Assembly: GCF_000762845.2 (NCBI RefSeq)
Contig: NZ_JRMQ02000008.1
Location: 1-64,000 of the forward strand
Direction: 5' to 3'
Origin: Helicobacter japonicus
Lineage (GTDB): Bacteria; Campylobacterota; Campylobacteria; Campylobacterales; Helicobacteraceae
DNA length: 64,000 nt
Shown: one piece after another, positions 18,792 through 27,738 of the stretch
Position numbering within the stretch: position 1 is the first letter of the stretch
How the letters are laid out: every line of letters starts with the position of its first letter
Notes under the pieces: model-generated
Seen by the model: the letters and a program-made list of their open reading frames with translations, nothing else
Databases searched by the model: none
What the model was told of the DNA's origin: nothing
Translations under genes and position numbers: made by a program

Positions 18792-18794
18792 GTG

Positions 18795-19880
18795 ATGTTT
18801 TCTTACACAGACCCACTTGTTGGCATTATCATTCTTGTAGCAATTATTGCGCTCGTAACATTTATTGATTACTACCGCAATCGCTACAAAGATAAGCAAA
18901 AAGAAAAATCTTTAAAGAATCTAACTAAGTCTTATGAATTTGTGGGACTTACGCAAGGTGTGGAAGAATTTCTCGCGCTTTCAGATAATCCTATCCCTAC
19001 TCTACAATTTATTGCTAATGCTTATATCCAAAGTGGCAATACACAAGAAGCAATCAAAATTTATTTAAGCATTTTAGAGAAATTACAACATTCTCCAGAA
19101 AGTAGCAAGGCAAAGATAAAAATTGAGATTTTACAGAATCTTGGGAATGCGTATTATAGTGCGGGATTTTTACAAAGAGCAAAAAATGTGTATTTGGAGA
19201 TTCTCAAAAATTATCCTAGAAATCCACAGGTGCTTATTTATTTGCTTAAAACTTATGAGTATTTGAATGAATACAAAAATGCTATTGATGCGCTTATGTG
19301 TATTGAAGAAATTTATGAAAATATGCCTCCAAGCAAAAATGAGCATTTTTTTTATGCCCTCGAACTTAACAAGGCTTATTTGCATACACTTTTACTTATT
19401 AATAGCCACGATATGCCTATTGCAGAAAAAATTATCAAGCTTAATGAGATAAAGGATAATGAACCAAAGCTTGAAAAAATTGTCCTTTCATTTTTTAAGA
19501 GCGTCAATCACTCACTTTTTTGGGAGGAGATGATTAAAAGTAAGCATCAAGAGAAATATATTGATATACTATGGCAATTTGATGATAAAGATGTGCCATT
19601 AGAGCAACTTACAGATAAGCAAATCCTTGATGTATATCGTGCAAAGGGATTAGTAGTGGATAATCAAAGTTGCGAAATCTTTGAATTAGAAAATATGAGA
19701 ATCTTAAAACGTTATTCAAATGTGCCAGTGGATTTAGACTTTGAATATCGTTGCCACGGCTGTAAGCAGATTTTTCCTTTTGAAAATGCACGTTGCTCGC
19801 ATTGTGGGGAGCTACTCAATAGTGATGTATTATTAAAAATACGAAAGATTGATAATGAAGCAAGTTACCCTTTATTGTGA
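18795..19880 (+). CDS. Membrane-anchored TPR protein with C-terminal zinc ribbon (LapB/YciM-like)
   Basis: 361 residues in the order seen in LapB. An N-terminal transmembrane helix (about 9-25) is followed by tetratricopeptide repeats (about 50-290). A C-terminal rubredoxin-type zinc ribbon carries CHGC and CSHC near residue 325-345. LapB of E. coli scaffolds lipopolysaccharide assembly and presents LpxC to FtsH. Whether that holds here is inference from architecture only. It starts 3 nt after the PPIase stop and overlaps rnhA by 26 nt, so it belongs to the operon. Confidence 0.7.
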   Translation: MFSYTDPLVGIIILVAIIALVTFIDYYRNRYKDKQKEKSLKNLTKSYEFVGLTQGVEEFLALSDNPIPTLQFIANAYIQSGNTQEAIKIYLSILEKLQHSPESSKAKIKIEILQNLGNAYYSAGFLQRAKNVYLEILKNYPRNPQVLIYLLKTYEYLNEYKNAIDALMCIEEIYENMPPSKNEHFFYALELNKAYLHTLLLINSHDMPIAEKIIKLNEIKDNEPKLEKIVLSFFKSVNHSLFWEEMIKSKHQEKYIDILWQFDDKDVPLEQLTDKQILDVYRAKGLVVDNQSCEIFELENMRILKRYSNVPVDLDFEYRCHGCKQIFPFENARCSHCGELLNSDVLLKIRKIDNEASYPLL

Positions 19881-20295
19881 TGGAAGTGCGCTGGGAAATC
19901 CGGGTGCTGGTGGTTGGTGTGGGATTTTAAGCTTTGGTTCAAAGCAGAAGATTCTAAGAGGTGGTGAGGCACACACGACAAATAATCGTATGGAGCTTTT
20001 AGCTGTAATAGAATCTCTTAAGGCTCTCAAAGAGCCTTGTGTTGTCGAATTGTATAGCGATTCTTCTTATGTGTGTAATGGTATTAATGAGTGGCTACCT
20101 AAATGGCAGGCAAAGCAGTTTAAAAATATTAAGAATCCTGATTTATGGCAAAGTTATTTGCAAGTCTCTGCCTCTCATTGTGTAAATGCTCATTGGGTAA
20201 AGGGGCATAATGGTATAGAACAAAATGAATTATGCGATAAGCTTGCTAGGGAATCTGCAAAAGGTTTTTTAGCCAAAGGAGAGGAGAATGTCTAA
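19855..20295 (+). CDS. rnhA: Ribonuclease HI
   Basis: 146-residue enzyme cutting RNA in RNA:DNA hybrids. Active-site carboxylates are in [11 protein letters not shown] (Asp), NRMELLAV (Glu) and YSDSSYV (Asp), with the later His and Asp in VKGHNG and ELCDKLA. Length is normal. The ATG at 19855 lies inside the preceding TPR gene (26-nt overlap) without a clear ribosome site, which suggests coupled translation; it also overlaps rnc by 8 nt. Confidence 0.95.
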   Translation: MKQVTLYCDGSALGNPGAGGWCGILSFGSKQKILRGGEAHTTNNRMELLAVIESLKALKEPCVVELYSDSSYVCNGINEWLPKWQAKQFKNIKNPDLWQSYLQVSASHCVNAHWVKGHNGIEQNELCDKLARESAKGFLAKGEENV

Positions 20296-21001
20296 AACTA
20301 CGACTTTGCCTAAAGCACCTTATTTGCTTGAAAAACAAATTGGTTATACCTTTAAGAATCCAAACCTTTTACTTGAAGCTCTTACACATAAGAGTTGCAA
20401 AAAACCTTACAATAACGAGCGTTTAGAATTTTTAGGCGATGCAGTGCTTGATTTGCTTGTGGGAGAATATTTATTTTATAAATTTCCTCATTCACAAGAG
20501 GGTGAGTTGAGCAAGCTGCGTGCGTGCATTGTAAATGAAAAGGGTTTTATGAAGCTTGCCAAGTCAATAGAATTAGGTGATTTTTTGCATATTGCTTCAA
20601 GTGAGGAGAGTAATAAAGGACGAGAGAAAGCCTCCATTTTATCAAATGCGTTTGAGGCAGTAATGGGAGCAATTTATTTAGAATCTCAACTCACTTGTCT
20701 CCGCGATATTGTCTATAATTTACTTGAAAAAAATTATGCAAAAATAGATATGAATACTCTTTTTATGGATTACAAAACAGCCCTACAAGAGCTTACACAA
20801 GCTCTTTATGGAGAGATTCCAACTTATAAGTTAGTGAGTGAAAGCGGACCTGATCATAAGAAAATTTTTGAAATAGCTTTATGTATTCAAGGTATAGAGT
20901 ATGCAAAGTGTAAGGGACATTCTAAAAAAGAAGCACAGCAAAAAAGTGCGCAGATTGCCTATGAAAAAATCTCACAGAAAAACTCATTACACAAGGAGTA
21001 A
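20288..21001 (+). CDS. rnc: Ribonuclease III
   Basis: 237-residue double-strand-specific RNase for rRNA and mRNA processing. The RNase III signature [15 protein letters not shown] is at about residues 40-54 and a second acidic site follows [16 protein letters not shown] double-stranded-RNA-binding domain occupies the last 75 residues, with a [13 protein letters not shown] helix. AAAGGAGAGG precedes the ATG. The gene sits between rnhA (8-nt overlap) and aroC (3-nt gap). Confidence 0.97.
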   Translation: MSKTTTLPKAPYLLEKQIGYTFKNPNLLLEALTHKSCKKPYNNERLEFLGDAVLDLLVGEYLFYKFPHSQEGELSKLRACIVNEKGFMKLAKSIELGDFLHIASSEESNKGREKASILSNAFEAVMGAIYLESQLTCLRDIVYNLLEKNYAKIDMNTLFMDYKTALQELTQALYGEIPTYKLVSESGPDHKKIFEIALCIQGIEYAKCKGHSKKEAQQKSAQIAYEKISQKNSLHKE

Positions 21002-21004
21002 AAA

Positions 21005-22084
21005 ATGAATACCTTTGGCAAAGCATTTCGTGTAAGCACTTTTGGAGAATCTCACGGCAGAGGCATAGGCTGTGTGATTGATGGAGTTCCTGCTGGGTTA
21101 GCTATTGATGAAGTGTTTTTAGAATCTGCTATGCGTGAGCGTGCTCCCGGAAGAAATGCTTATGCAACAGCACGCAAAGAGCCCGATAAAGTAGAGATTC
21201 TAAGCGGTGTATTTGAAGGTTTAAGCACGGGCGCACCTATTGGGTTATGGATAGCAAATACAGCAACAAAAAGTAGCGATTATGAGAATATCAAGGATAT
21301 TTTTCGCCCCGGACACGCAGATTTTACATATTTTAAAAAATATGGTGTGAGAGATTATCGCGGTGGAGGACGCAGCTCTGCTCGAGAGAGTGTGGCAAGA
21401 GTAGCTGCAGGAGCAATCGCACAAATGCTTTTAAAAGAATGTTGCATTAAAGTAGAGAGTGGAATTTGTGCTATTGGCGATGTATGGGCTAAGGAGTATG
21501 ATTTTGAGTATGCAAGAGAAAGCGAGATTTTTGCATTAGATAAAATGTGTGAAGATACACAAAAAACATTGATAATAAATGCTAAAAATGCCCATAATAG
21601 TATAGGTGGCGTGGCACTTATTCGCGTGTGCGGAGTTCCTGCTGGGTTAGGAGAACCACTCTATCATCGTCTTGATGGTGCATTAGCAGATTCGCTTATG
21701 GGGCTTAATGCAGTCAAAGCGGTGGAAATTGGAGATGGAGTGAATGTAAGCGCGCAATATGGTCATGAACATAATGATGAAATGAATGCACAAGGATTTA
21801 TGACTAATCACAGCGGGGGTGTGTTAGGTGGAATTAGTAATGGTAATACACTTCTATTGAAAGCTTATTTCAAACCAACGCCAAGTATTTTTATCCCACA
21901 ACACACACTCAATACGCAAAATGAGGAGCAGATATGCCATATCAAAGGGCGGCACGACCCTTGTGTAGCAGTGCGTGGCAGTGTGGTAGCTAAGGCTATG
22001 GTATCGCTTGTATTAGCTGATATGCTTCTTTTGCATACGACTTCACAATTATGCTTTATTAAAAAAGTATATGAATCTTTATAG
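21005..22084 (+). CDS. aroC: Chorismate synthase
   Basis: 359-residue FMN-dependent last enzyme of the shikimate pathway, converting EPSP to chorismate. Signatures seen are GESHGRGIGCVIDG at residues 14-27, GRSSARESVARVAAGA at about 126, and the C-terminal SGGVLGGISNG with the KPTPSI loop. AAGGAG lies 6 nt before the ATG. Last gene of the PPIase-TPR-rnhA-rnc-aroC run; a 52-bp gap separates it from gatA. Confidence 0.97.
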   Translation: MNTFGKAFRVSTFGESHGRGIGCVIDGVPAGLAIDEVFLESAMRERAPGRNAYATARKEPDKVEILSGVFEGLSTGAPIGLWIANTATKSSDYENIKDIFRPGHADFTYFKKYGVRDYRGGGRSSARESVARVAAGAIAQMLLKECCIKVESGICAIGDVWAKEYDFEYARESEIFALDKMCEDTQKTLIINAKNAHNSIGGVALIRVCGVPAGLGEPLYHRLDGALADSLMGLNAVKAVEIGDGVNVSAQYGHEHNDEMNAQGFMTNHSGGVLGGISNGNTLLLKAYFKPTPSIFIPQHTLNTQNEEQICHIKGRHDPCVAVRGSVVAKAMVSLVLADMLLLHTTSQLCFIKKVYESL

Positions 22085-22136
22085 CTATTTTAAAGCAAGA
22101 AGATTCTATAATTTCACGCTTATCTAAGGAGATACA

Positions 22137-23477
22137 ATGATAACACTTAAAGAAGCACTCACTAAGAGTGAAGATGAGCTTAAAGAAATAAAAAAGATTA
22201 TCACGCAAAAAGTTAAAGAAAATATAGAGCTGAATGCGTATATCGGCGAGATACAAGAGAGTAGTAGCGGTGTGCCAATTCTCATTAAGGATAATATTAA
22301 TGTTAAGGGTTGGGAAATTACTTGTGCCAGCAAAATTTTAAAAGGTTACATCTCTCCATATAATGCAGAAGTGATTAATAAACTTCATAACAACAAAATG
22401 TGCGCCTTTGGACGTGCGAATATGGACGAATTTGCGATGGGTAGCACGAGCGAATCAAGCTGCTATGGTAGGGTAAAAAATCCTCTTGATACTTCGCGTG
22501 TGCCAGGTGGAAGTAGTGGAGGAAGCGCAGCAGCAGTAGCTGCCGGACTTGCCATTGCTTCACTTGGGAGTGATACAGGTGGTTCTATAAGACAGCCAGC
22601 AGGATTCTGTGGTTGTGTGGGTTTAAAGCCAAGTTATGGGAGAGTTAGTCGTTATGGCTTGGTTGCTTATAGCTCAAGTCTTGACCAAATAGGACCAATT
22701 ACACAAAATGTAGAAGATGCTGCACTTTTACTCGATGCAATAAGTGGATATGATGAGAAAGATTCTACAAGTGTAAATCTCCCTTCTCTTAATACTTTTA
22801 AGAACCTAGATTCGAATGCACGTTATAAAATTGCTGTGTTAAAAGATTTTCTCAAAGATGCGACTTTAGAGGTGCAAGAGGCTTATAATCAAACCATTAA
22901 GGTATTAGAGTCTATGGGGCATACTATTGTTGAAAGATCTATGCTTGATACGCGCTATCATATTTCTACTTATTATATTATTTGCACGGCAGAGGCGAGC
23001 TCTAATTTAGCGCGTTTTGATGGTGTGCGCTATGGTTCAAGGGCACAAGGAGAGAATCTTAAGGATTTATATTACAATACACGTAGCGCGTATTTTGGAG
23101 AAGAGGTTAAAAGGCGCATTTTGCTAGGAAGTTTTGTGCTAAGTAGTGGATATTATGATGCTTACTATCTTAAAGCACAACAGGTGCGTAAGAAAATCTG
23201 TGCAGAATATGAGGCAATTTTTAATGAATGTGATGCGATTTTATTGCCTATTGCCCCAAGCGTTGCTCCTAAATTTGGTGCATCACATTCTCCGTTGGAG
23301 ATGTATTTGAGTGATATTTATACCATTGGTGTGAATCTTGCCGGCCTCCCTGCGTTGTGTATGCCCGTGGGAAAAGATGACAATGGTTTAAGTATTGGTA
23401 TGCAGCTTATTGGGGCGAAGTTTAGAGAACAAATTATTCTAAATGCTGCCTACGGATTAGAAAAAGAACTTGCATAA
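22137..23477 (+). CDS. gatA: Glu-tRNA(Gln)/Asp-tRNA(Asn) amidotransferase subunit A
   Basis: 446-residue amidase subunit of GatCAB. The Ser-cis-Ser-Lys triad is visible: Lys in [12 protein letters not shown] (about residue 46-55) and the serines in [15 protein letters not shown] and [11 protein letters not shown]. Its job is to release ammonia from glutamine for conversion of misacylated tRNAs, needed because these bacteria lack one or both direct synthetases. It is somewhat shorter than most GatA (about 480) at the N-terminus. AAGGAG lies before the ATG. gatB and gatC are not in the window; guaB follows 9 nt later. Confidence 0.95.
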   Translation: MITLKEALTKSEDELKEIKKIITQKVKENIELNAYIGEIQESSSGVPILIKDNINVKGWEITCASKILKGYISPYNAEVINKLHNNKMCAFGRANMDEFAMGSTSESSCYGRVKNPLDTSRVPGGSSGGSAAAVAAGLAIASLGSDTGGSIRQPAGFCGCVGLKPSYGRVSRYGLVAYSSSLDQIGPITQNVEDAALLLDAISGYDEKDSTSVNLPSLNTFKNLDSNARYKIAVLKDFLKDATLEVQEAYNQTIKVLESMGHTIVERSMLDTRYHISTYYIICTAEASSNLARFDGVRYGSRAQGENLKDLYYNTRSAYFGEEVKRRILLGSFVLSSGYYDAYYLKAQQVRKKICAEYEAIFNECDAILLPIAPSVAPKFGASHSPLEMYLSDIYTIGVNLAGLPALCMPVGKDDNGLSIGMQLIGAKFREQIILNAAYGLEKELA

Positions 23478-23486
23478 GGAAAAGCA

Positions 23487-24932
23487 ATGAAAATCATACA
23501 AAAAGCTCTCACCTTTGAAGATGTCCTCCTTATTCCCAATTTCTCGGAAATTCTTCCTCAAGAAGTCAATACACAAACCCAATTAAGCAGGAATATCACA
23601 CTTAATGTTCCTCTTGTAAGTGCAGCAATGGATACTGTTACTGAATATCGCACAGCTATTGCTATGGCGCGATTGGGTGGAATTGGTATCATTCATAAAA
23701 ATATGGATATTGCTGCACAGGTTGAACAGATTAAACGCGTGAAAAAAAATGAAAGTGGTGTGATTGTCGATCCTATCTATATTCGTGCAGATAGCACACT
23801 AGCTGATGCAAAGGCAATTACTGATAATTATAAGATTTCGGGTGTGCCTGTGGTTGATGAATATGGCAAACTCATAGGGATTCTAACAAATCGTGATGTG
23901 CGCTTTGAGCACGATTTGAATAAGCTTGTAGGGGAGCTTATGACAAAAGATTCTCTTGTTACTGCTAAAGTTGGCACGACCTTAGAAGAAGCAAAAGAGA
24001 TTATGCACAAAAATCGTATTGAAAAACTCCCCATTGTTGATGAAAGTTACACATTAAAAGGGCTTATTACGATTAAGGATATTCAAAATCGCATAGAGTA
24101 TCCACATTCTTGTAAGGATAATTTTGGGCGATTAAAAGTGGGTGGTGCTATTGGGGTGAAGCAGTTTGATAGAGCAGAGGCTTTAGCTAATGCAGGAGCT
24201 GATGTGCTCGTGCTTGATTGTGCGCACGGACATTCTATTAATGCGATTAAGACTTTAGAAAAAATTAAATCTAAGCTTGATGTTGATGTAATAGTTGGGA
24301 ATGTTGTAACTGCACAAGCCACACAAGATTTGATTTCTGCGGGGGCAGATGCTATTAAGGTGGGTATAGGACCAGGTAGCATTTGTACCACACGTATTGT
24401 TGCAGGTGTGGGTATGCCACAAATCTCTGCTATTGATATGTGCGCTCAAGTAGCAAAAAAATACAATGTGCCTATTATTGCTGATGGTGGTATTAAGTAC
24501 TCAGGCGATATTGCTAAAGCTCTAGCAGTTGGTGCTTCAAGTGTGATGATAGGCAGCCTTCTTGCGGGCACTGAAGAATCCCCGGGTGATTTAATTATCT
24601 ATCAAGGCAGACAATACAAGAGTTATCGTGGTATGGGAAGTATGGGTGCTATGGCTCGAGGCAGTGCAGATAGATATTTTCAAGAAGGCACAGCACAGGA
24701 TAAGCTTGTTCCAGAGGGAGTAGAAGGGCGCGTGCCATATCGTGGTAAAGTAGGCGATGTTGTTCATCAGCTTATTGGTGGTCTTAAATCTTCAATGGGT
24801 TATTTGGGAAGCAAAGATATTAATGAGTTGTGGGAGAAAGCGAGTTTTGTGGAGATTACATCAGCGGGATTAAGAGAATCTCACGTGCATGATGTAGATA
24901 TTACAAAAGAAGCACCAAATTATCACGGCTAA
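23487..24932 (+). CDS. guaB: Inosine-5'-monophosphate dehydrogenase
   Basis: 481-residue NAD-dependent enzyme of GMP synthesis. The TIM barrel is interrupted by two CBS domains (about residues 95-205). The catalytic Cys lies in [15 protein letters not shown], and the flap region [11 protein letters not shown] and potassium loop are present. Normal length. The gatA-guaB-xseB-fliR run is tightly spaced (9, 10 and 5 nt). Confidence 0.98.
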   Translation: MKIIQKALTFEDVLLIPNFSEILPQEVNTQTQLSRNITLNVPLVSAAMDTVTEYRTAIAMARLGGIGIIHKNMDIAAQVEQIKRVKKNESGVIVDPIYIRADSTLADAKAITDNYKISGVPVVDEYGKLIGILTNRDVRFEHDLNKLVGELMTKDSLVTAKVGTTLEEAKEIMHKNRIEKLPIVDESYTLKGLITIKDIQNRIEYPHSCKDNFGRLKVGGAIGVKQFDRAEALANAGADVLVLDCAHGHSINAIKTLEKIKSKLDVDVIVGNVVTAQATQDLISAGADAIKVGIGPGSICTTRIVAGVGMPQISAIDMCAQVAKKYNVPIIADGGIKYSGDIAKALAVGASSVMIGSLLAGTEESPGDLIIYQGRQYKSYRGMGSMGAMARGSADRYFQEGTAQDKLVPEGVEGRVPYRGKVGDVVHQLIGGLKSSMGYLGSKDINELWEKASFVEITSAGLRESHVHDVDITKEAPNYHG

Positions 24933-24942
24933 GGATTCTAAA

Positions 24943-25185
24943 ATGTCAAATCAAAAAACACAAAATCAAGAGCAAATAGACTATTCCCCAGAAGATATTT
25001 CTACAGAAGAGCAAGGATTTGAAGAAATGCTCGAGAAGGCAAAAGTGGTGCTTAATAAACTTAATTCTCAAGAGGTTACGCTTAAAGAATCTCTCGCGCT
25101 CTATGAAAAAGGTATGCAAAGCCTTAAAAATGCAGAGGAGATTCTAGAACAAGCAAAATTGCGTTATCAAGAGATTAAAGATTAG
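24943..25185 (+). CDS. xseB: Exodeoxyribonuclease VII small subunit
   Basis: 80-residue protein. The first 25 residues are polar and variable. Residues 27-78 form the two-helix XseB core, with FEEMLEKAKVVLNKL and the LKESLALYEKGM turn. With XseA it degrades single-stranded DNA. xseA is not in the window. The ATG follows an AAGGATTC site. Assignment rests on this short but typical pattern. Confidence 0.87.
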   Translation: MSNQKTQNQEQIDYSPEDISTEEQGFEEMLEKAKVVLNKLNSQEVTLKESLALYEKGMQSLKNAEEILEQAKLRYQEIKD

Positions 25186-25190
25186 ATTCT

Positions 25191-25967
25191 ATGGAGCTTG
25201 TCGCTTACATTACCCAACCCCATAGTGTCGCCGTATTTTTGCTTTTGGTGGCTCGTTTTAGTGGTGTGTTTGCGTTTTTTCCTTTTTTTGATAATCAGCT
25301 TATCAGTATCAATGTCCGCGCAGCTATGGTATTTTTTATGAGCGTGGCATTTTTTCCTATCGCAAGCACACATTTGCCCGATATGACAATGGTTGAATTC
25401 CTTATTGCTGCTTTGTTTGAGATAATGCTAGGATTCATTGCTTCTATTTGTTTGCAGATTGTATTTGCAATGTTAAGCTTTGGTGGGGAACTTATCAGTT
25501 TCACTATGGGGCTTACAATGGCAAGTGCTTATGACCCTGTGAGTGGGACACAAAAGCCTATTATTGCACAACTCATTGCGATTTTGGGTTTGCTGATTGC
25601 ACTAAGTCTTGATTTTCATCACACGATTTTTCTTATCATTTCGCATAGTCTTAATGCTACGCCACTTGGGAGCTTTGTCTTTGAACCAAAGAGTGTGGCA
25701 TATTTTGTCAAAGCCTTTGGTAATATCTTTGCAGTAGGATTCTCTATGGCTTTTCCTATTCTAGCGATTATCCTTCTTTCTGATGTGATTTTTGGTATGA
25801 TTATGAAAACTCACCCACAATTTAATCTCCTTGCCATTGGATTTCCTGTGAAAATCGCTATTGCCTTTATTGTGCTTGTTTTTACAATTTCTACAATTAT
25901 TTATACCTTTAAAAATGAGCTTAAAAGCGCATTTCTTGCAGTGGGAAAAATATTTTTAGGGCAGTAA
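25191..25967 (+). CDS. fliR: Flagellar export gate protein FliR
   Basis: 258-residue membrane protein with about six hydrophobic helices. The N-terminal VARFSGVFAFFPFFDNQLI and the internal GELISFTMGLTMASAYDP match FliR signatures. It completes the FliPQR pore together with FliP (13858). It follows xseB by 5 nt, so it appears to be expressed with guaB/xseB rather than from its own flagellar promoter. A 27-bp gap separates it from the convergent carA. Confidence 0.94.
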   Translation: MELVAYITQPHSVAVFLLLVARFSGVFAFFPFFDNQLISINVRAAMVFFMSVAFFPIASTHLPDMTMVEFLIAALFEIMLGFIASICLQIVFAMLSFGGELISFTMGLTMASAYDPVSGTQKPIIAQLIAILGLLIALSLDFHHTIFLIISHSLNATPLGSFVFEPKSVAYFVKAFGNIFAVGFSMAFPILAIILLSDVIFGMIMKTHPQFNLLAIGFPVKIAIAFIVLVFTISTIIYTFKNELKSAFLAVGKIFLGQ

Positions 25968-25994
25968 AGATAGAAACTTTACTTATGATATACT

Positions 25995-27137
25995 TTAACC
26001 TTTAGTGCAGAGAGTAGCAAATTCTTCAAAAAGCACACGCGCTTCTTTTGGTCCAGGACTTGCCTCTGGGTGATGTTGGACAGAAAAAATAGGCTTATTT
26101 TTGTATCGCACACCCTCAATTGTGCCATCAAAAAGATTGCGATGTGTGATTGTGGCAATTTCTTGTATAGATTCTGGGACGCAATAGTTGTGATTTTGAG
26201 CAGTTATTTCTACTGCGCCTGTTTGGAGATTTTTAATTGGGTGGTTACCTCCGTGATGCCCAAATTTAAGCTTATAGGTGGGATAGCCGTGCGCAATAGA
26301 GAGGAGCTGATGCCCTAAGCAAATACCAAAAATAGGGATATTTGCTTCAATGAGCTGTTTGATTTCTTCTATTTCTTTGTGCAACACGAGAGGGTCTCCT
26401 GGTCCATTAGACAAAAACACTCCTTGAATCTTTCCTGATTGAAAGTTTGAAATAATATCTTTTGCACAAAAATAATGAGGCAAAACTTCTACTTCTAATC
26501 CTACTGCATTTAATTCATTAAGGATATTGCTTTTTGCGCCAAAGTCAATTGCTACGACTTTAGCGCGAGGCGTAGGAGGTGTGCTAAAGTCAAATTGTGT
26601 GAAGTCAAAAATGGAATCTGTATGTGTATAAGGGGTTTGTGTAGAAACCTCTTTGATAAAGTTAATCTCTCCTATCGAAGGTGCAGATTCTAAAGCTTTT
26701 TTAAGCTCTTGTGTATCTTTTAGCTCTGTGGAGGCAATCATCATCATTGCACCTTGCGTAGTCAGCATTTTAATTAATCCACGCGTATGAACATTGCAAA
26801 TTCCCATAATATTATGTTCTTTGAGATAGGTGGCAAGACTTTGCTGTGAGCGGAAGTTTGAAGTAAAATCATTATAAGAAGAAAGGATAATGCCTACGCA
26901 AGAAGCACGCGTAGATTCACAATCTTGGCTATTTGTGCCAACTATACCAATTTCGGGCATTGTGAAAACGACAAATTGCCCAGCATAGCTTGGGTCAGTG
27001 ATAATTTCTTGGTAGCCTGTCATTGAGGTATTAAATACCACTTCACCTATGAAACTTCCTTGCGCACCAAAGCTCTTTGCCTGAATATGCAAACCATTGG
27101 CAAAATACAAATGCACATCTTGGAAAAGATTGCTCAT
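25995..27137 (-). CDS. carA: Carbamoyl-phosphate synthase small (glutaminase) subunit
   Basis: 380-residue amidotransferase supplying ammonia to CarB for arginine and pyrimidine synthesis. The N-terminal domain has FNTSMTGYQEIITDPSYAGQ. The class I glutaminase domain has the nucleophile Cys in GICLGHQL and the His/Glu pair in HHPEASPGP. Normal length. The ATG overlaps the upstream DUF507 gene by 4 nt (ATGA type). Confidence 0.97.
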   Translation of the reverse strand: MSNLFQDVHLYFANGLHIQAKSFGAQGSFIGEVVFNTSMTGYQEIITDPSYAGQFVVFTMPEIGIVGTNSQDCESTRASCVGIILSSYNDFTSNFRSQQSLATYLKEHNIMGICNVHTRGLIKMLTTQGAMMMIASTELKDTQELKKALESAPSIGEINFIKEVSTQTPYTHTDSIFDFTQFDFSTPPTPRAKVVAIDFGAKSNILNELNAVGLEVEVLPHYFCAKDIISNFQSGKIQGVFLSNGPGDPLVLHKEIEEIKQLIEANIPIFGICLGHQLLSIAHGYPTYKLKFGHHGGNHPIKNLQTGAVEITAQNHNYCVPESIQEIATITHRNLFDGTIEGVRYKNKPIFSVQHHPEASPGPKEARVLFEEFATLCTKG

Positions 27138-27679
27138 AGTAGCCCTCTTTTGCGTAACTCTTCTTCATAGAGTTTGCTAAAGACAATTTCATATTCTTCT
27201 GTGCCATAGGTAAGTTTGCGTTTGTATTTTTTGAGCTTTTCAATAACGGCTTCTTCTGCTTTGTCATAGATTTTCGAATATTCATTAATGGCTTTAAAGA
27301 TAATGTTTTTGATAATAGTTTCAGAAGCATTGATTTTGATATAAGCGTGCAAAGCACTTAGAATCTGATGAGAAAGATCACTGCATCGCTCTTCCCACGC
27401 AAGATAAAAGTTTTGTTCATTTGCAATTTGACGCTTACACATTCTAAAAAGCTCTCGTTCGTCCATATTAAAATCTTCAATTTCATCGCTTCGCTCTTCA
27501 AGAATTTCGCGCACTTTTTCTTCAATGGCTTGTTCTTTTTGAATATTGCTTTGTAAGTATTCTAATGCGACTTGAGCAATATTTGCAATAGGGACAAGAA
27601 TCTCTGTATGTGGAGAGTTGCCTAAATCAATACTTATTTTATTTGCGATATATGGGGCGTGTTGCATTTTTAATCTCAT
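27134..27679 (-). CDS. DUF507-family protein
   Basis: 181-residue, charged, mostly helical protein with no signal peptide or membrane segment. The halves around residues 1-90 and 91-181 look like two related helical units, as usual for DUF507. Biochemical role unknown. It overlaps carA by 4 nt; the same pairing is remembered from H. pylori (HP1236/HP1237), which suggests co-expression rather than shared function. Confidence 0.8.
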   Translation of the reverse strand: MRLKMQHAPYIANKISIDLGNSPHTEILVPIANIAQVALEYLQSNIQKEQAIEEKVREILEERSDEIEDFNMDERELFRMCKRQIANEQNFYLAWEERCSDLSHQILSALHAYIKINASETIIKNIIFKAINEYSKIYDKAEEAVIEKLKKYKRKLTYGTEEYEIVFSKLYEEELRKRGLL

Positions 27680-27738
27680 AATTTATCCTTTTTAAATTGC
27701 GTATTGTAACGCGTTTTAGGTAAAAATGCCTTTAACCC

